Below the pieces are notes generated by a model that was not told the origin of the DNA, did no database searches, and saw nothing but the letters and a program-made list of their open reading frames with translations. Made by a program: the position numbers and the translations under genes. Below, in pieces: positions 34,279 to 42,692 of a stretch of DNA of 64,000 nucleotides (position 1 is its first letter; each line of letters starts with the position of its first letter). This DNA is from Chitinophaga eiseniae (GTDB lineage Bacteria > Bacteroidota > Bacteroidia > Chitinophagales > Chitinophagaceae): contig NZ_FUWZ01000007.1 of NCBI RefSeq assembly GCF_900167135.1, positions 1-64,000 on the forward strand, written 5' to 3'.

Positions 34279-34796
34279 GTTGTTTTGGTGTGATTGTTTG
34301 TTTGCAGTGAAGAAAGACGTTGATCCTCCTTTCCTTTCATGGTCGGTAATAGAGACATCGGTTATCCCGGGGATCAATTATGAAAAGAAGGGAATATACA
34401 CTATTCATTTTCAGTACAAGTTCCGTCAGCCTAAGAGAGTAAAGTCCCTTCAGGTTAACTATAGGTGCTATACGGATCTTTATTTAGCGGGAAAGTATAA
34501 AGGACGTACCTATGGAACCCTCAGAGCCAGACTGCGCAGATGCCGCCTTTATAATTTCTGCTCAGCCTTTAGGGAAGGAAACAAGAGACAGCACAACAAC
34601 CACAATAATTAAAAGGAACATCAGTACCGTTTCGAGGGGCGTTTGAAGTAACATAACATACTTTTTTGGTTAAAAATGGTTATTTTTATATAGAACAGAT
34701 CAATTCGAATTTGGTTGACCTGATATAAAATTTCTTGTATTCCACGTTGGCACGGTATCTCCTCGTTGTTACCATGTCGTATTAATTGTAAAACCT
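34279..34796. other. 518-bp stretch without a confident gene
   Basis: Between the terminator and the GxGYxYP gene there is no well-supported gene. The first 330 bases can be read as one open frame (see the doubtful ORF at 34307-34612). The last 180 bases are AT-rich with many stops and probably carry the promoter of the following gene; no TTG-19-TAnnTTTG pair was found. No repeat, tRNA or mobile-element end was seen. Confidence 0.5.
34307..34612 (+). pseudogene. Doubtful ORF or gene remnant (about 101 aa)
   Basis: An open frame from GTG 34307 to TAA 34612 encodes about 101 residues with a beta-like middle part (GIYTIHFQYKFRQPKRVKSL, then YTDLYLAGKYKGRTYG) and an unusually basic end with an NNHNN tail. 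The frame is open further upstream, but that part runs through the terminator hairpin. No family was recognised. It could be a decayed gene end or a chance frame. Confidence 0.2.
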
Positions 34797-36839
34797 ATGG
34801 TAAACCCAACACCCTCGTCTCTCAGGACCACTACGCTGCTGTTATTCCTGCAGCTGTTTTTCACATTATCGCTTTCCGCCCAGATCAGCTGGCCCGCAGG
34901 GCAGATCTTACCCTCTTTTCCGGCGCCGGCACAAACGCAGGACCTGATCATGCTGCGGGAGTCGAACTCCCGCTGGGAGGCAGAAGGCTCCGCGCTAAGC
35001 CATAAAACCGGCAGACTGGAATCTGACGGCTGGTTATGTCAGACCGGCATCGATGCAGCCAACCAGCATATGATCTACGGTCCTTACGACACGAACCTGC
35101 CCGCCGGTCCCAATGTCGCGGAATTCCGGATGAAAATCGACAACAACACGGCCAATAATGATCCGGTAGTGGACATCGACGTACGGAACGCGACCACCGG
35201 CGCGATACTGGCCTCGCAGACAATTACCCGGCAGCAGTTTCCCGTTGCCTCCAACTACACCAACTTTACCCTGCCCTTTACGATTCCGGCAGAGCATCAG
35301 TCGATAGAGCTGCGTATCTACTGGCGTGGCGCAGCCTATACGAAGGTGGACTGGGTGGGTGTTCAGCAAAATGGTTCTTCGGCTGAAATGTATTTGTTCG
35401 CCTCCCTGAAAGGTGTCGTTAACAGAACGCAGCCACGCATCTTCTCCTACGAAGGCGATGCGTTTGCAGAAGGACCGTATACCTGGCTGCAGTCGTTGGG
35501 CTTAAACTGGTCGGAAGTCACGGATAAATGGAGCCTCATCACAAAATACCGCAGCGAAATAGCGGGACTGATCGTATATGACCCGGCGCAGATACACACG
35601 GTCAACCTGGCAACGATGCTGGCCAAAGACAGGCGCGCACTGGTGGTATCACCTCTGCTGTTGTCCAGACTGACTGCCGCGCCTTATAATCTGCCGGTGG
35701 TACTGGACCTGCGCGGCCAGTTCACCAGCAAACTGCAGGTCTACCAGGCGCTGTATAACACTTATTGGCCTAACCTGGACCACCGCGTGTTGATCGGCCT
35801 GAATCCGGAAGCCCACAAATCTGCGTTGCGTGAATATGCCGCAGCGCTGGGCGCTGCCGTCATCTGGCTCGATCCTGCGATCCCCGCGGAAAGCACCCTG
35901 CTGAACAGCTTCCTTGCTTCCATGCCGGCAGGCGCCAACTTTATGGGATGGTGGCCGGAAGAAGGACCGGGAGTAGAACGGTCTTCCACCTATGGTATAC
36001 CTACCATAGCGAGTGACTGGTGTACGAACCTGACCCTTCACAGCGGCACTCCCCGGACCATCAATAAAAAACCGATACCGCCCAAACCGCCACTGCAGAA
36101 TAAACTCTATGTCGCCTTCATCCTCAGCGACGGCGATAACCTGCAATATATCGAACACCTGATGCGTAAACTGTGGAACAACCCCGATCGCGGTGCAGTG
36201 CCCATCGGATGGACACTGTCGCCCGCCATGGTAGACGCTATGCCTGGTGCGCTCAATTACCTGTGGCAAAGCTCCACCAACAATGACAACCTGATATCAG
36301 GTCCTTCCGGTTACGGCTATACGTACCCAAACAGCTGGCCGGACCAGCAAAAGTTGAATCAGTTTGTGGCGACTACAGAAACCTATAACCAGCGTGCAGG
36401 CTTCCGCGTAGTGACCATCTGGAACACCATTACCGGGGGGATCAATCAAAATACAGGGCAGACATTCGCGCAGAAAGCACCGTCACTGTTGGGTATGACA
36501 GGACAGAACACCGGCGGCGGACTGACGATCTACAATAACACGCTGCCGGGAATGGCGCTGTCCTGCAACTACTGTACAAATGAACAGGCCATGAAAGACC
36601 ATATCGCCTCTGCTGCGGCAGGGTGGAACGGTACCAGCCCGCGCTTTATCATCATACAGGCGCAACCCTGGCAGAATGTTACCCCAACCAGTTTTAAGAA
36701 CGTAGCTGCTTCGCTGAATGCCGACTACCGGGTGGTACGGCCAGACCACATCTTCCAGCTGATCCGGGAAGCTAACAGCCTGCCGGTAGGCGATACCAGC
36801 TTTTTAAGGGGAGGCGCGTTGCAGCATTACCGGCGTTAG
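34797..36839 (+). CDS. Secreted GxGYxYP-domain protein (putative glycoside hydrolase)
   Basis: A 680-residue protein with a signal peptide ending near LSLSA. Residues about 50-195 are a beta-sandwich domain (FRMKIDNNTANNDPVVDIDV, ELRIYWRGAAYTKVDWVGV), plausibly carbohydrate-binding. Residues about 195-430 are the N-terminal and 430-670 the C-terminal part of the GxGYxYP family. The name-giving motif is GPSGYGYTYP at 502-511, and FILSDGDNLQY precedes it. The family is thought to contain carbohydrate-active enzymes of Bacteroidota, but its activity is not established. It stands alone, convergent with a two-component system. Confidence 0.88.
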   Translation: MVNPTPSSLRTTTLLLFLQLFFTLSLSAQISWPAGQILPSFPAPAQTQDLIMLRESNSRWEAEGSALSHKTGRLESDGWLCQTGIDAANQHMIYGPYDTNLPAGPNVAEFRMKIDNNTANNDPVVDIDVRNATTGAILASQTITRQQFPVASNYTNFTLPFTIPAEHQSIELRIYWRGAAYTKVDWVGVQQNGSSAEMYLFASLKGVVNRTQPRIFSYEGDAFAEGPYTWLQSLGLNWSEVTDKWSLITKYRSEIAGLIVYDPAQIHTVNLATMLAKDRRALVVSPLLLSRLTAAPYNLPVVLDLRGQFTSKLQVYQALYNTYWPNLDHRVLIGLNPEAHKSALREYAAALGAAVIWLDPAIPAESTLLNSFLASMPAGANFMGWWPEEGPGVERSSTYGIPTIASDWCTNLTLHSGTPRTINKKPIPPKPPLQNKLYVAFILSDGDNLQYIEHLMRKLWNNPDRGAVPIGWTLSPAMVDAMPGALNYLWQSSTNNDNLISGPSGYGYTYPNSWPDQQKLNQFVATTETYNQRAGFRVVTIWNTITGGINQNTGQTFAQKAPSLLGMTGQNTGGGLTIYNNTLPGMALSCNYCTNEQAMKDHIASAAAGWNGTSPRFIIIQAQPWQNVTPTSFKNVAASLNADYRVVRPDHIFQLIREANSLPVGDTSFLRGGALQHYRR

Positions 36840-36890
36840 TAACGGTAACGGGTATACGGGGTAAGTATCATCGTTAAAATGGTGCAGCCA

Positions 36891-37526
36891 TCAGCTCAGC
36901 AGTCCCTGGTTGTTGGCTGCCTGTATCAGCCCTGCCACATTCTTTACGCCGAACTTCTGCAGCAGGTTTTTGCGGTGGTTTTCTACAGTGAACTTGCTCA
37001 GAAAGAGCATTTCTGCGATCCGTTTGGTGGTAATGCCGGAAGCGATCAGTTTCAGTATTTCCTGTTCCCGGGCGGTCAGGGCGGGCGCTGCCGCCATGTC
37101 CGGCGCAGGGCGGGTAATGATTTCCCGGATGGTGTCACTGAAAACAAGCTGACCAGCCAGCGCATCGTTGATGGCATTCACCAGTTCTTCGATGGAGGCA
37201 TTTTTAAGAAGGTAGCCGCTGGCGCCATTTTCCAGCATCTTCATAATAGCGCTGCGCTGGTCGTGGTTACTGAGTGCCAGCACAACGGTATCGGGGGCTG
37301 TTGTTTTGATGATTTTACACAGGTCCATACCATTACTGTCAGGTAATATGATATCCAGCAGCACTACATCCACAGGATGGTTACTGAGGAATACGAGAAA
37401 ATCTTTCGCCGTGGTAAAGGCGCCGGCGATGTCGAAAGTGCCATTGCCCGAAAGTACCCTGACCAGCCCCTCCAATACGATGGGATGATCATCCAGGATG
37501 GCCAGTTGGTATGGCTGATGAGACAT
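36891..37526 (-). CDS. NarL/LuxR-type response regulator
   Basis: From the ATG at 37526 the protein has 211 residues (a TTG nine bases upstream is less likely). The receiver domain has ILDDHP, the phospho-acceptor Asp58 in VVLLDIILPDSNGMD and a Lys near the end of the domain. The C-terminal LuxR helix-turn-helix reads LTAREQEILKLIASGITTKRIAEML, then TVENHRKNLLQKFGVKN. It overlaps the 3' end of the kinase gene by 38 bases, so the two are co-translated. Confidence 0.93.
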   Translation of the reverse strand: MSHQPYQLAILDDHPIVLEGLVRVLSGNGTFDIAGAFTTAKDFLVFLSNHPVDVVLLDIILPDSNGMDLCKIIKTTAPDTVVLALSNHDQRSAIMKMLENGASGYLLKNASIEELVNAINDALAGQLVFSDTIREIITRPAPDMAAAPALTAREQEILKLIASGITTKRIAEMLFLSKFTVENHRKNLLQKFGVKNVAGLIQAANNQGLLS

Positions 37527-39447
37527 ATACTTCAATATTTATGGATGTACCTTTTCCGTTTTGTGTGGTAGTGATGTCAATACTGCCATGAAGGTAAGCG
37601 ACCCTGTTCCTGATGTTGATGAAACCCATGCCGGATTTGCTGTCTGCGGTAGTGTCAAAACCTTTGCCGTTGTCTTCAACGGTAATAAAGAACCGGTTGT
37701 CCCTTTGATTACACTGCAATAAAATTTTGGTAGCCCCGGCATGTTTAACAGCATTCGTTAGCAGCTCCTGTATGATGCGGTAAATGGTTACCTGTTCCTG
37801 CTGTGGAATGTCGGGCTGAATATCGAGGCACTGGCACTGTACCGCCAGCTGGTCTGTTGTAAATGCATTGCACAGGTCTTGCAGCGCAGCTTCCAGTCCC
37901 AGTCTCAGTAACATTTCCGGCATCATGTTATGTGCAATTTTTCTCAGTTCCATGACGGAAACATCCAGCTGGCTGATAACGGGCTTCAGTTCGGGTTGAT
38001 GGCCCGCGATGGCTGACAGGTTTATTTTGGTAGATGCCAGCAACCCGCCCAGGCTGTCATGCAGATCACGGGCTATCCGTTGCCGCTCTTCTTCCTGGAC
38101 CTGCAACATAGCTTGTGAAACCTTTATCTGTTCCCGCTGGGCTGTCGTTTTTTTCCTGTTTCGATAAAAGAAATAACCGAGCAGCAGGATAATAAACAAC
38201 AGCATGATGACCACACTCAATGACCAGTTCAATAACCGGGTACGCTTCAGGGCCGACTGGGCCTTGTCGTTCGCTGCGTTGAGCGTCGTGATTTTCCGCT
38301 GGTCTTCTGCTTTCCTGAATTTTATTTCCAGGGCGTTGACCTTCGCTTCCAGATTACTTTGGGAGATGCTGTCCCGCAGGTGGCTGTAGCGTTTCAGCCA
38401 GCTGAAAGCCTCCGGGATGTTGTGCAGTTCTTCGTAGGTGACCACCAGGCCATAGTATATCAATAGCCGGTTCATCGCAACATTGATAAAAGGTTTCCTG
38501 GTGGTGAGGTCCAGTGCTACATCCCGGGCGCGCGTCAGATCTTTCTTATTATAGAGGGCGTAAAACTGCTGGAGTTGCAAACGTTGCTCCGGGTAAGGTT
38601 TCTTCAGTTGCCTTGCCAGCTGGATACCTTTTTGGGTGGCTTCAAGAGACTGGTCAAACTTCCCTGTTACGGTAAGGCGCATGCTTTCGCCGGCGTAGTA
38701 GTCCAGCCAGGCAGTGGCATGAGGGTAGGGCAGTAGTAACAGCCGTAAGCTGTCCATATAGGCCGCGGCTTCCGTGGGATGGCCGGACAGGGAATTGTTT
38801 TCCGATAACGTATGATAAGCAGCTGTGAGGTATCCGATACCGCTTTTTTCATTCCGCAGCGTTTCAATGGCCTGCTTCAGATAAGTTTCCGCTTTGGGCA
38901 GTTGCTGTAGGTTTTTAAAGCCGTAAGCCAGGTCGAGATAGTTTTTCCCGAGCCATGCCTGGTCACCCGACTGCGCCGCCAGCGGGATGGCCCGCTCAAT
39001 CAGCAGGTTGATGTACGCTTCGGGATCATCTTTATCGAAGTGGAACACATGGGCGTAATCGTGCCAGCACATGGAACGGTAACGCAGCGCCTCTTTGTCG
39101 GTGAACGGCTTTAGCTTCTTTTCTGCCTGCAGGTAGATGGCTGCGGCGGAATCGGGCGCGGTGGCAGCCAGCAACCTGGCATCGTAGTAAAGCGAGATGC
39201 CCTGCAGCCGGACGTTGTCACGGACCAACCGCTTTCCCTGTCCGGCATATTTTTTTGCCATGATCGTGTCCTGCTCTATCCAGTCTTCCGCCAAACGGAA
39301 AAAGACAGCTGCCCGGACACTGTCGGGCAATGGCTGTTCCGCCTGCCGGACAAGACTGTCCCGGTTATATCTTCCCGGCGGCTCCTGGGCGCGCCCGCAA
39401 AGACCTGATAATAAAAGCAGCAGTAGGGGTGGGAGGTATTTTATCAT
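37489..39447 (-). CDS. Sensor histidine kinase with N-terminal TPR region (HisKA_3 type)
   Basis: A 652-residue protein with a signal peptide (residues 1-21), a periplasmic helical repeat region of about 370 residues resembling TPRs, one membrane helix at 407-427, the dimerisation and phospho-acceptor box ERQRIARDLHDSLGG (His463), and a HATPase_c domain with EDNGKGFD and a glycine-rich ending. This architecture is common in Bacteroidota NarL-type systems. Its partner is the overlapping response regulator. The signal sensed is unknown; the nearby convergent GxGYxYP gene is a possible target. Confidence 0.92.
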   Translation of the reverse strand: MIKYLPPLLLLLLSGLCGRAQEPPGRYNRDSLVRQAEQPLPDSVRAAVFFRLAEDWIEQDTIMAKKYAGQGKRLVRDNVRLQGISLYYDARLLAATAPDSAAAIYLQAEKKLKPFTDKEALRYRSMCWHDYAHVFHFDKDDPEAYINLLIERAIPLAAQSGDQAWLGKNYLDLAYGFKNLQQLPKAETYLKQAIETLRNEKSGIGYLTAAYHTLSENNSLSGHPTEAAAYMDSLRLLLLPYPHATAWLDYYAGESMRLTVTGKFDQSLEATQKGIQLARQLKKPYPEQRLQLQQFYALYNKKDLTRARDVALDLTTRKPFINVAMNRLLIYYGLVVTYEELHNIPEAFSWLKRYSHLRDSISQSNLEAKVNALEIKFRKAEDQRKITTLNAANDKAQSALKRTRLLNWSLSVVIMLLFIILLLGYFFYRNRKKTTAQREQIKVSQAMLQVQEEERQRIARDLHDSLGGLLASTKINLSAIAGHQPELKPVISQLDVSVMELRKIAHNMMPEMLLRLGLEAALQDLCNAFTTDQLAVQCQCLDIQPDIPQQEQVTIYRIIQELLTNAVKHAGATKILLQCNQRDNRFFITVEDNGKGFDTTADSKSGMGFINIRNRVAYLHGSIDITTTQNGKGTSINIEVYVSSAIPTGHPG

Positions 39448-39611
39448 ACGTGCAATTTGCTACACAAGACAATAACGGCAAAGGGCTGTTCACAGAATGA
39501 CTGAAAACAGCTATATAAAAATAGCTATTTGGGGTCATTGTCCCGCCTGGCCGGTGAAGATAATTTTGTATTCGTTGTTTCGCTTTGAAACGACGCATAA
39601 AAACTGTTGAT

Positions 39612-39998
39612 ATGTTCAGAAAATTATCCATTGCAAGTCTCCTCATGGCCGCCGTCCTGGTGACCTCCTGTTCCAAAGACAAGAAGGAAGATAATAACCA
39701 GCCCGCGCATAAAGTACGGTTCGAAGCCGTAGGGCAGAACGGCGGGGTTGTTAATGCGGCCGTTTATGGCGTTGACGCCGATACACACAATGCGCTTAAC
39801 CTTAATACAGCCAACTGGAGCAGCCCCGATGTTACAGCCCCTGCGGGCGCCTACAACGCCAATATCGTGGTTAACGGCAGCGGGCCCTCTACTACCAGCA
39901 CCATGAAAGTAAGGATTTACGTGGATGGCGACCTGAAGAAAGAAGAAACCGCCTCCCCCGGCAAAGTACTGTCCGTAACGCTGGGATATAAGTTTTAA
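39612..39998 (+). CDS. Small lipoprotein of unknown function
   Basis: From the ATG at 39612 the protein has 128 residues with lipobox VLVTSC (Cys20 followed by SKDKKED). The mature part is beta-rich and ends with a C-terminal strand VLSVTLGYKF. KVRIYVDGDLKKEE suggests an immunoglobulin-like or MliC-like fold but no family was recognised. It is monocistronic, divergent from the histidine kinase gene, and followed by a hairpin terminator. Confidence 0.75.
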   Translation: MFRKLSIASLLMAAVLVTSCSKDKKEDNNQPAHKVRFEAVGQNGGVVNAAVYGVDADTHNALNLNTANWSSPDVTAPAGAYNANIVVNGSGPSTTSTMKVRIYVDGDLKKEETASPGKVLSVTLGYKF

Positions 39999-40037
39999 GG
40001 AGACCCGTTACTGAAAGATTTCCGCCTATGCGCGGGT

Positions 40038-40071
40038 GAAAAGGCTTGCAGGTGATACCTGCGGCCTTTTC
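40038..40071. terminator. Bidirectional terminator between the lipoprotein and Fur-family genes
   Basis: GAAAAGGC at 40038-40045 pairs with GCCTTTTC at 40064-40071, and inside it GCAGGT pairs with ACCTGC, giving an almost continuous stem with a 3-base loop. It lies 39 bases after the lipoprotein stop and 3 bases before the end of the convergent Fur-family gene. Confidence 0.82.
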
Positions 40072-40074
40072 GTT

Positions 40075-40467
40075 TTATGCTTCCCCGGGGGCACAACGAT
40101 TACAATACCCTGATATCATCCCGTTAAAGTCGGTGACCACATAGCCCGCCGGTAACGGAATGTGCATCTTATGCTGCAAACACTCCACCTTCCCGCATTG
40201 GCGGCATTTAAAATGAAAGTGGTTATGGCTGTGTTTATTGTTCGGTTTATCACAACCGGCGCAATAGGCGAAATACTGCTTCCCGTCATCATCCATGGCT
40301 TTATGTACCAGGCCATCTTCACAAAACCTGTTCAGCACCCGGTAGATCGTGGCCCGGTCCACTTTCGTACCCAGCTCCGCCTGTAGCTGCTCATGGCTCA
40401 AAGCTCTGTCCGACGACTTCAGTACCTGTAAAACAGCTGCCTGCGCCTGCGTATTCCTTCTTTTCAT
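40075..40467 (-). CDS. Fur-family transcriptional regulator
   Basis: A 130-residue metal-dependent repressor. The winged helix reads TQAQAAVLQVLKSSDRALSHEQLQ and KVDRATIYRVLNRFCEDGLV. The metal region contains CAGCDK, the histidine cluster HSHNHFHFKCRQCGKVECLQH and the C-terminal CNRC. Four CxxC-type cysteines indicate a structural zinc. Zur, PerR and Fur cannot be told apart from sequence alone. A perfect palindrome begins 3 bases upstream of its start codon, so it very likely represses itself and perhaps the divergent RidA-DinB genes. Confidence 0.92.
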   Translation of the reverse strand: MKRRNTQAQAAVLQVLKSSDRALSHEQLQAELGTKVDRATIYRVLNRFCEDGLVHKAMDDDGKQYFAYCAGCDKPNNKHSHNHFHFKCRQCGKVECLQHKMHIPLPAGYVVTDFNGMISGYCNRCAPGEA

Positions 40468-40470
40468 TGT

Positions 40471-40499
40471 TTATTATTGCGACTTAATCGCAATAATAA
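40471..40499. promoter_or_regulatory. Perfect palindromic operator, probably a Fur-family box
   Basis: Arms of 12 bases (TTATTATTGCGA at 40471-40482 and its complement at 40488-40499) flank a 5-base centre. It adjoins the Fur-family start codon (40467). A half-site repeat, TATTATTGCAA, lies at 40510-40520 before the divergent gene. Confidence 0.75.
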
Positions 40500-40532
40500 G
40501 AATTTTCCCTATTATTGCAAAAAATACTACTC

Positions 40533-41039
40533 ATGATCAGACAGATAAAACAGGCGAGCCTCATCGTGGCATGTGCTTTGGCAACATACGGTTGTAACCA
40601 GGAAACGCCGAAAACGCCTGCAGCCACTGCACCCGCAGTATCTGAAAAACCGGAATATTTCCTGCTGCGGCCCGAACTGGAAAAAATGTACGGTTACACA
40701 CAGGCGGTAAGAATAGGTAACCTCGTCAAAATTGGCGGCGTCATCAGCATCGATGATAAAGGAAACCTGACGGGAAAAGGGGATTACGGTCAGCAGCTGA
40801 CGAATGTCTACGCCAGCCTGGAGAAAGTGCTGAAACATTATGGCTGCACCTTTGATGACGTGGTCCTTGAGAACATATACACCACCAGCATGGCGGACCT
40901 TCAGAAAAACGCGGCATACCGCGGGAAAATATACACGCATCAATTTCCTACAGGCAGCTGGATCGGCGTGAAAGAACTGGGACTGCCCGATGCTATGGTG
41001 GAAATAGAAATAGAAGCACTCATACCAAAAGAACAATAA
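40533..41039 (+). CDS. Exported RidA-like lipoprotein
   Basis: The ATG at 40533 gives 168 residues with a lipoprotein signal (LIVACALATYGCNQE). The mature domain is a RidA/YjgF fold (YTQAVRIGNLVKIGGVIS, QQLTNVYASLEKVLKHYGCTFDDVVLENIYTT). In the segment where active RidA enzymes have a conserved Arg (P-A-R-T/S), this protein reads TGSWIGVKELG, so the imine-binding Arg is missing, while the late Glu region (VEIEIEAL) is kept. A periplasmic RidA without the Arg is unlikely to be a standard deaminase. It is divergent from the Fur-family gene and 6 bases before DinB. Confidence 0.85.
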   Translation: MIRQIKQASLIVACALATYGCNQETPKTPAATAPAVSEKPEYFLLRPELEKMYGYTQAVRIGNLVKIGGVISIDDKGNLTGKGDYGQQLTNVYASLEKVLKHYGCTFDDVVLENIYTTSMADLQKNAAYRGKIYTHQFPTGSWIGVKELGLPDAMVEIEIEALIPKEQ

Positions 41040-41045
41040 CCGGCT

Positions 41046-41501
41046 ATGAAAACATTTTTTCAGTCATTGTTTGAATATAATCACAACGTCAACCGGCAAC
41101 TGTGGGAGGTGATGAACGCCCACGCGGACAAGACGTCTGAAAAAGCCATCAGGCTATACAATCATATCCTGAACGGACATCAGATCTGGAACAACCGCAT
41201 AGAGCAGCGGGATGCCGTGCCGGACGTATGGTACATACACTCCCTGCCGGTCTGCAGAGACCTGGACCTGGCCAACTATCAGCATACGCTGGATATCATC
41301 CGTCAGTTTGACCTGGATGATGTCATCCGGCATCCTAAAATCAAAGGGAAACCTTTCAGCAAAAAAATCAGTGAGGTCCTCTTTCACGTCGTCAATCATT
41401 CCACCTACCACAGAGGACAGATCGCTACTGAATTCAGGCAGAGCGGACTGGAACCTGTGATGACCGATTTTATTTTCTATGAAAGGAAAGGCAGCGAGTA
41501 G
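41046..41501 (+). CDS. DinB-family metal-dependent protein
   Basis: A 151-residue four-helix-bundle protein of the DinB/YfiT superfamily. The metal-ligand pattern is visible: His45 in LNGHQIW and His118/His122 in NHSTYHRGQI. FQSLFEYNHNVNRQLWE is the typical first helix. Members act as thiol-dependent transferases or have no known activity. It begins 6 bases after the exported RidA gene and probably shares its Fur-family control. Confidence 0.88.
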   Translation: MKTFFQSLFEYNHNVNRQLWEVMNAHADKTSEKAIRLYNHILNGHQIWNNRIEQRDAVPDVWYIHSLPVCRDLDLANYQHTLDIIRQFDLDDVIRHPKIKGKPFSKKISEVLFHVVNHSTYHRGQIATEFRQSGLEPVMTDFIFYERKGSE

Positions 41502-41550
41502 CAAATGCAGTGGAAACAGGTACTTGTTTTTATCAGGTGGGGACGGTCCT

Positions 41551-42456
41551 TCAGTCATCTGTAGGCCGGAAGCTCGGTGTGCTGGCATTACTTTCCTCCA
41601 GCGCTTTGCGGTATTCCCTCGGTGATTTTCCCTGGTAAATTTTAAACTGCCGGTTGAAATAGGAGAGGTTGTCAAACCCACAGGCATAACATATCTCGGA
41701 CACTCCATGATCGGTCCCGATCAATAACTTGGTAGCGTGACTGATGCGCGTTTCATTGACAAACTGCGAAAAGGTTTTACTGGTCCTTCTTTTAAAGTAA
41801 CGGCAGAACGCGGCTTCGTTCATACAGGCCAGCGAGGCGGCCGATTTACTGTCTACGTGCGTATGATAGTTCTCCAGCACATATTTAAATATCGATTCCA
41901 GTTTTTTCGAATCTACATCCTTATAGTGTATCTTTCTCGGATCGTCTGCCAGTAGCAGCACATTTTCACTGTTTTGTTGAGACAGCCCGTCCAGCAACTG
42001 TAAGAGGATGAGCAGGTTTTTCATCTGCTGGTTGGCCTGGAATTGGAAAAACATGCCGGGAAGCACAGCCGGCGGTTGCCTGAATTTGATGCCGCGTTCA
42101 GACAATTGCATGAGTTCTTTTATCTTTCTTAATTCCAGTTTGTCGAAAAAATCCTTGCCCAGGAAGTCTTCTGTAAACTGTACGATGATCGCGTGCGCAG
42201 CTTCTTCTTCTGTGTCGGCGGGGAGGTTGTCATTACAGAAACAATGCACCAGGCCGGGACCGAACATGTAAATCTCACCCCCGCTGAAGTTGACGACCTT
42301 GTTGCCGGCATACAATTTACCGGCGCCTTTTACGATCAGGATCAATTCATGCCCGTGGTGAAAATGAAACGTGTTCGTAAAACGGGGCTGACAGTATTCT
42401 TTGACAACGAAACTGGCATCCTCCGGAGTAGATATATGTCGATAGGCAACTTTCAT
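41551..42456 (-). CDS. AraC-family regulator with cupin domain, probable regulator of the sugar locus
   Basis: A 301-residue regulator. The N-terminal cupin has the metal-like HFHHGHELILIVKG and FGPGLVHCF. The C-terminal AraC domain reads DSKSAASLACMNEAAFCRYF, then HGVSEICYACGFDNLSYFNRQFKIYQGKSPREYR. It is divergent from the epimerase-led catabolic operon across a 236-bp AT-rich intergenic region, which makes it the likely activator of that operon in response to a sugar. Confidence 0.92.
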   Translation of the reverse strand: MKVAYRHISTPEDASFVVKEYCQPRFTNTFHFHHGHELILIVKGAGKLYAGNKVVNFSGGEIYMFGPGLVHCFCNDNLPADTEEEAAHAIIVQFTEDFLGKDFFDKLELRKIKELMQLSERGIKFRQPPAVLPGMFFQFQANQQMKNLLILLQLLDGLSQQNSENVLLLADDPRKIHYKDVDSKKLESIFKYVLENYHTHVDSKSAASLACMNEAAFCRYFKRRTSKTFSQFVNETRISHATKLLIGTDHGVSEICYACGFDNLSYFNRQFKIYQGKSPREYRKALEESNASTPSFRPTDD

Positions 42457-42692
42457 AATTGGTGTTATTGGTACACTATTTATTTTATGAGGGGATAAAT
42501 CGGAATTAAGGTAAATATAGTATCAATATTTTGCAAATGCAGTACTTTTATTTCAACGGTAGTCTGAATATGTTTGTAAGACAATGATGCTTTCCCGTTA
42601 TGAGACCAGCCAGATAAAAGCACTGCGAATCGTTTTATTAACACTGTAGAGGGTAAACCAGTATTTTAATCACGATATATACTTCATGCGTT

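Noticed and set aside
35649..36269. Minus-strand frame of 206 codons opposite the GxGYxYP gene
   Set aside because: The plus-strand protein carries a family motif and signal peptide; the antisense frame has neither.
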